Shown here piece by piece: positions 6,200 to 7,916 of a DNA stretch of 7,916 nucleotides. A model generated the notes under the pieces. That model had not been told where the DNA came from. It made no database searches and worked only from the letters and a program-made list of their open reading frames with translations. Both the position numbers and the translations under genes were made by a program. Numbering within the stretch: the first letter of the stretch is position 1; every line of letters starts with the position of its first letter. Location: positions 2,007 to 9,922 of the forward strand of contig DJFP01000092.1 of assembly GCA_002432565.1 (NCBI GenBank), read 5' to 3'. This DNA is from Flavobacteriales bacterium UBA5869 (GTDB lineage: Bacteria; Bacteroidota; Bacteroidia; Flavobacteriales_D; Crocinitomicaceae).

Positions 6200-7654
6200 T
6201 TAATCTTGTTCGTAATAATAGCCGCTGTTTGTACCGTATTGATTGTTTCCGCTATTGCTGTCAACATTGGAAGCGCCGCTGTTGCGTTTTACAAGCATCT
6301 CCTGCCATTTGTAATTCTGCTGTTCTCCAACCATGTCGGAATGCAATAGACGATAAGCGTTGTTTACCAGGTCCGGATTATAGAATACAAAGCGTTTGTT
6401 GCTAAAAGTCTTGATCTTGTAATAGTGCCAGATCTCATAAGGGTATTCTGCCGGTGAAGTCTCTCGGACAATGATCGTATTCGGCTGACCGTACTGTAAA
6501 TAAACTCTTCCGCGATCCGTTTCAAAACCATCCTGGAAATTGTTCCCGTAATTCTTTTCAACAAGCTGTACGTTTTTCTTGTAATTCAGCCATTGTTCAT
6601 AGGCGTTTGTTCCTGCTGTTTGAATCCAGAATTGCTGAATGTGCTTGCGGCAAAGGTCCGGACTTTTTGCTTTCAGGGTTTTCATGATCGACTTCACTTC
6701 AGCCGGTCTTGCTATCGGGATCAAGCTTGCCAAATAGTAACTCAGGGAATCATCTGTTATGGAAGCCTGGAAGCTCGGATCCAAAATAATCTCTTCTACG
6801 TCTTCAGCAAGTTCGATATCGTTGATGCGTTCGAAGAAATAATCTGCTGCCTGACCGATTGTTTTGCTGTTGCGATCAATTACTTCCAGCGTCAGGTGAT
6901 AAGATCCCGAAGGTAGTTTCGTAATATCTATGTTTCTTAGTATTGGAATAACCGGGCTTGGTTTTAGCTTCGTAAAGCGGGTGAAGCCAGGCATAACCTG
7001 GTTTGTCTGGGACGAAACGATTTGTTGCCGTAAACCAAAGCTGCTGTCCGGGATAAGGTGTGAGTTATACACTTCCACATAATAGGGAATGTTGGACATT
7101 GTTTGACTGTAGAAATTGGAAATCCGCGGAATGATCTCATAACCGCTTTTCTGGAAAGGAGATTCCATATTATTGCTTGGGGAAGCAACTTCAGCGATCA
7201 GGATATCTGAGGTAGAAACCTTCGTATAGGTATCCGGAATAGAGATCTCTACTTTTCCATCAAGGGTTTTATCCTTTCCGTAAAGGTCCTGCAGGCTTAC
7301 ATGCGCAATGTAATTTCCGGGTTGTAAGGGGATTCGAATATTGTCGAAGAAATCTTCCACGATCGAATCACGCATTCTGGGGCTTTCCAGTGCAAATGCA
7401 TTCGTGTAAACCGTGTCTCCGCCCGGCTCGCTGGTTACAATTGTCGATACGGCAATTTTTGCCTGGAGTACAGAGTCAACAGGAGCAAACTTAATAGTAT
7501 AAGCGACAAATTGGAATTGCAGATCGATATATGGTCCTTGTTCAGGTGAATAATAACTTTTATAATCGATGAAGGCTTTCATCTGATTTTTCTGCCCGAA
7601 AGAATTCGCAGCAAGAAGGACTAAAGTTAAAATCACCAAAAGTGGCTTTTTCAT
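6200..7654 (-). CDS. exported GWxTD-domain protein
   Basis: The 484-residue product starts with a signal peptide (KK at residues 2-3, hydrophobic core 4-16, likely cleavage after Gly20 in NSFG-Q). A long beta-rich N-terminal region with no family I can name is followed by a helical stretch and then the GWxTD domain. The signature reads DGFETDRGRVYLQYGQPN (about 375-392), with Phe377 in place of the usual tryptophan. YEIWHYY and FVFYNPD follow. The protein ends in a Ser/Asn/Gly/Tyr-rich low-complexity tail (about 458-484). GWxTD proteins are found in Bacteroidota and some other phyla; their function is not known to me. It is likely periplasmic or outer-membrane-associated. It is the first gene of an operon with a GT2 glycosyltransferase 8 bp downstream and a DUF1801 protein. 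The start is set by the signal peptide. Confidence 0.88.
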   Translation of the reverse strand: MKKPLLVILTLVLLAANSFGQKNQMKAFIDYKSYYSPEQGPYIDLQFQFVAYTIKFAPVDSVLQAKIAVSTIVTSEPGGDTVYTNAFALESPRMRDSIVEDFFDNIRIPLQPGNYIAHVSLQDLYGKDKTLDGKVEISIPDTYTKVSTSDILIAEVASPSNNMESPFQKSGYEIIPRISNFYSQTMSNIPYYVEVYNSHLIPDSSFGLRQQIVSSQTNQVMPGFTRFTKLKPSPVIPILRNIDITKLPSGSYHLTLEVIDRNSKTIGQAADYFFERINDIELAEDVEEIILDPSFQASITDDSLSYYLASLIPIARPAEVKSIMKTLKAKSPDLCRKHIQQFWIQTAGTNAYEQWLNYKKNVQLVEKNYGNNFQDGFETDRGRVYLQYGQPNTIIVRETSPAEYPYEIWHYYKIKTFSNKRFVFYNPDLVNNAYRLLHSDMVGEQQNYKWQEMLVKRNSGASNVDSNSGNNQYGTNSGYYYEQD

Positions 7655-7658
7655 AATT

Positions 7659-7666
7659 CAAAAATA
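7659..7666 (-). promoter_or_regulatory. possible -7 box (TATTTTTG) for the GWxTD operon
   Basis: On the minus strand TATTTTTG matches TAnnTTTG exactly, but it lies only 4 bp before the ATG at 7654, which would imply a leaderless or near-leaderless transcript. No clear -33 TTG lies 19-21 bp upstream. TATCTTTA, slightly further upstream, is an alternative with one mismatch. Confidence 0.3.
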
Positions 7667-7796
7667 GGTATGGTAAAGATAGTGCATTTGAAAGGATTTA
7701 ACGAAATAGAAGGCCCGGAAATGAAAAATCATTGATTAAACGGTACTGATTCTCAGGTAACAAGTAAATAACTTTTATTTTTTTTTGGTTTAACAC

Positions 7797-7826
7797 TTGC
7801 CAAAAAGGAAAATAGCACTACTTTTG
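7797..7826 (+). promoter_or_regulatory. promoter of tRNA-Ser (TTG-N19-TACTTTTG)
   Basis: TTG at 7797-7799 and TACTTTTG at 7819-7826 are separated by 19 bp, matching the Bacteroidota -33/-7 pattern. The -7 box ends 4 bp before the mature tRNA, so transcription would start at or just before its 5' end. A T-rich tract at 7773-7786 lies just upstream and may act like an UP element (inference). Confidence 0.7.
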
Positions 7827-7830
7827 TCGC

Positions 7831-7915
7831 GGAGAGTTGGCAGAGTGGTCGATTGCGGCGGTCTTGAAAACCGTTGTACCGAGAGGTACCGGGGGTTCGA
7901 ATCCCTCACTCTCCG
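7831..7915 (+). tRNA. tRNA-Ser (anticodon UGA)
   Basis: A full cloverleaf can be drawn by eye. The acceptor stem GGAGAGT (7831-7837) pairs perfectly with ACTCTCC (7908-7914). The D stem is GCA/TGC. The anticodon stem 7858-7862/7870-7874 has one G-T wobble, and the loop CTTGAAA carries anticodon TGA at 7865-7867, reading UCA codons. The long variable arm GTACC-GAGA-GGTAC (7876-7889) is diagnostic of a class II tRNA. The T arm has five pairs (7891-7895/7903-7907) around TTCGAAT. The discriminator base is G (7915), as expected for serine tRNAs. The window ends one base later (C), so whether CCA is encoded cannot be told. It is transcribed divergently from the GWxTD operon. Confidence 0.96.
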
Positions 7916-7916
7916 C

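Noticed and set aside
5532..6405. Plus-strand open frames of 84 and 135 codons opposite the glycosyltransferase and GWxTD genes
   Set aside because: They lie antisense to strongly recognised genes and show no family motif, signal peptide or promoter.
7720..7733. AATGA-AAAA-TCATT inverted repeat upstream of the GWxTD gene
   Set aside because: It is a five-base-pair AT-rich stem in AT-rich intergenic DNA; expected by chance.

Overview
The window looks like ordinary chromosomal DNA from a member of the Bacteroidota, most likely order Flavobacteriales (a Fluviicola/Crocinitomicaceae-type organism would fit, but this is inference from protein style only). The grounds are a TonB-dependent receptor paired with a DUF4374-type lipoprotein, a GWxTD-domain protein, an SdiA-regulated-type beta-propeller, TAnnTTTG-type -7 promoter boxes, and AT-rich leaders without Shine-Dalgarno sequences.

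Left part, plus strand (1-2831): the 3' two-thirds or so of a TonB-dependent outer-membrane receptor (1-1452, cut by the window edge). It is followed after 71 bp by a DUF4374-type lipoprotein (1524-2759) and a strong palindromic terminator (2791-2831). This pair resembles the XusA/XusB arrangement known for xenosiderophore uptake in Bacteroides. The lipoprotein would bind ferric siderophore at the outer membrane and hand it to the receptor. The usual third partner, a PepSY-type inner-membrane protein, is not in the window.

Middle: a separately promoted plus-strand gene (2892-3740) for an exported protein of unknown function, probably an outer-membrane beta-barrel. It converges on a minus-strand gene (3823-4710) for an exported SdiA-regulated/YjiK-type beta-propeller.

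Right part, minus strand (7654 down to 4798): a compact three-gene operon reading GWxTD-domain exported protein (7654-6200), family 2 glycosyltransferase starting at GTG (6191-5163), and a small DUF1801-type protein (5163-4798). The spacings are 8 bp and a 1-base TAATG stop/start overlap. The order suggests co-expression, but no shared pathway can be proved from sequence.

Right edge, plus strand: a complete tRNA-Ser with anticodon UGA (7831-7915), preceded by a well-formed Bacteroidota promoter (TTG, 19 bp, TACTTTTG). I saw no insertion sequence, CRISPR array, phage gene, toxin-antitoxin pair or defence system. Nothing here looks like a wholly new system; the most interesting items are the siderophore-type receptor/lipoprotein pair and the conserved but uncharacterised exported proteins.
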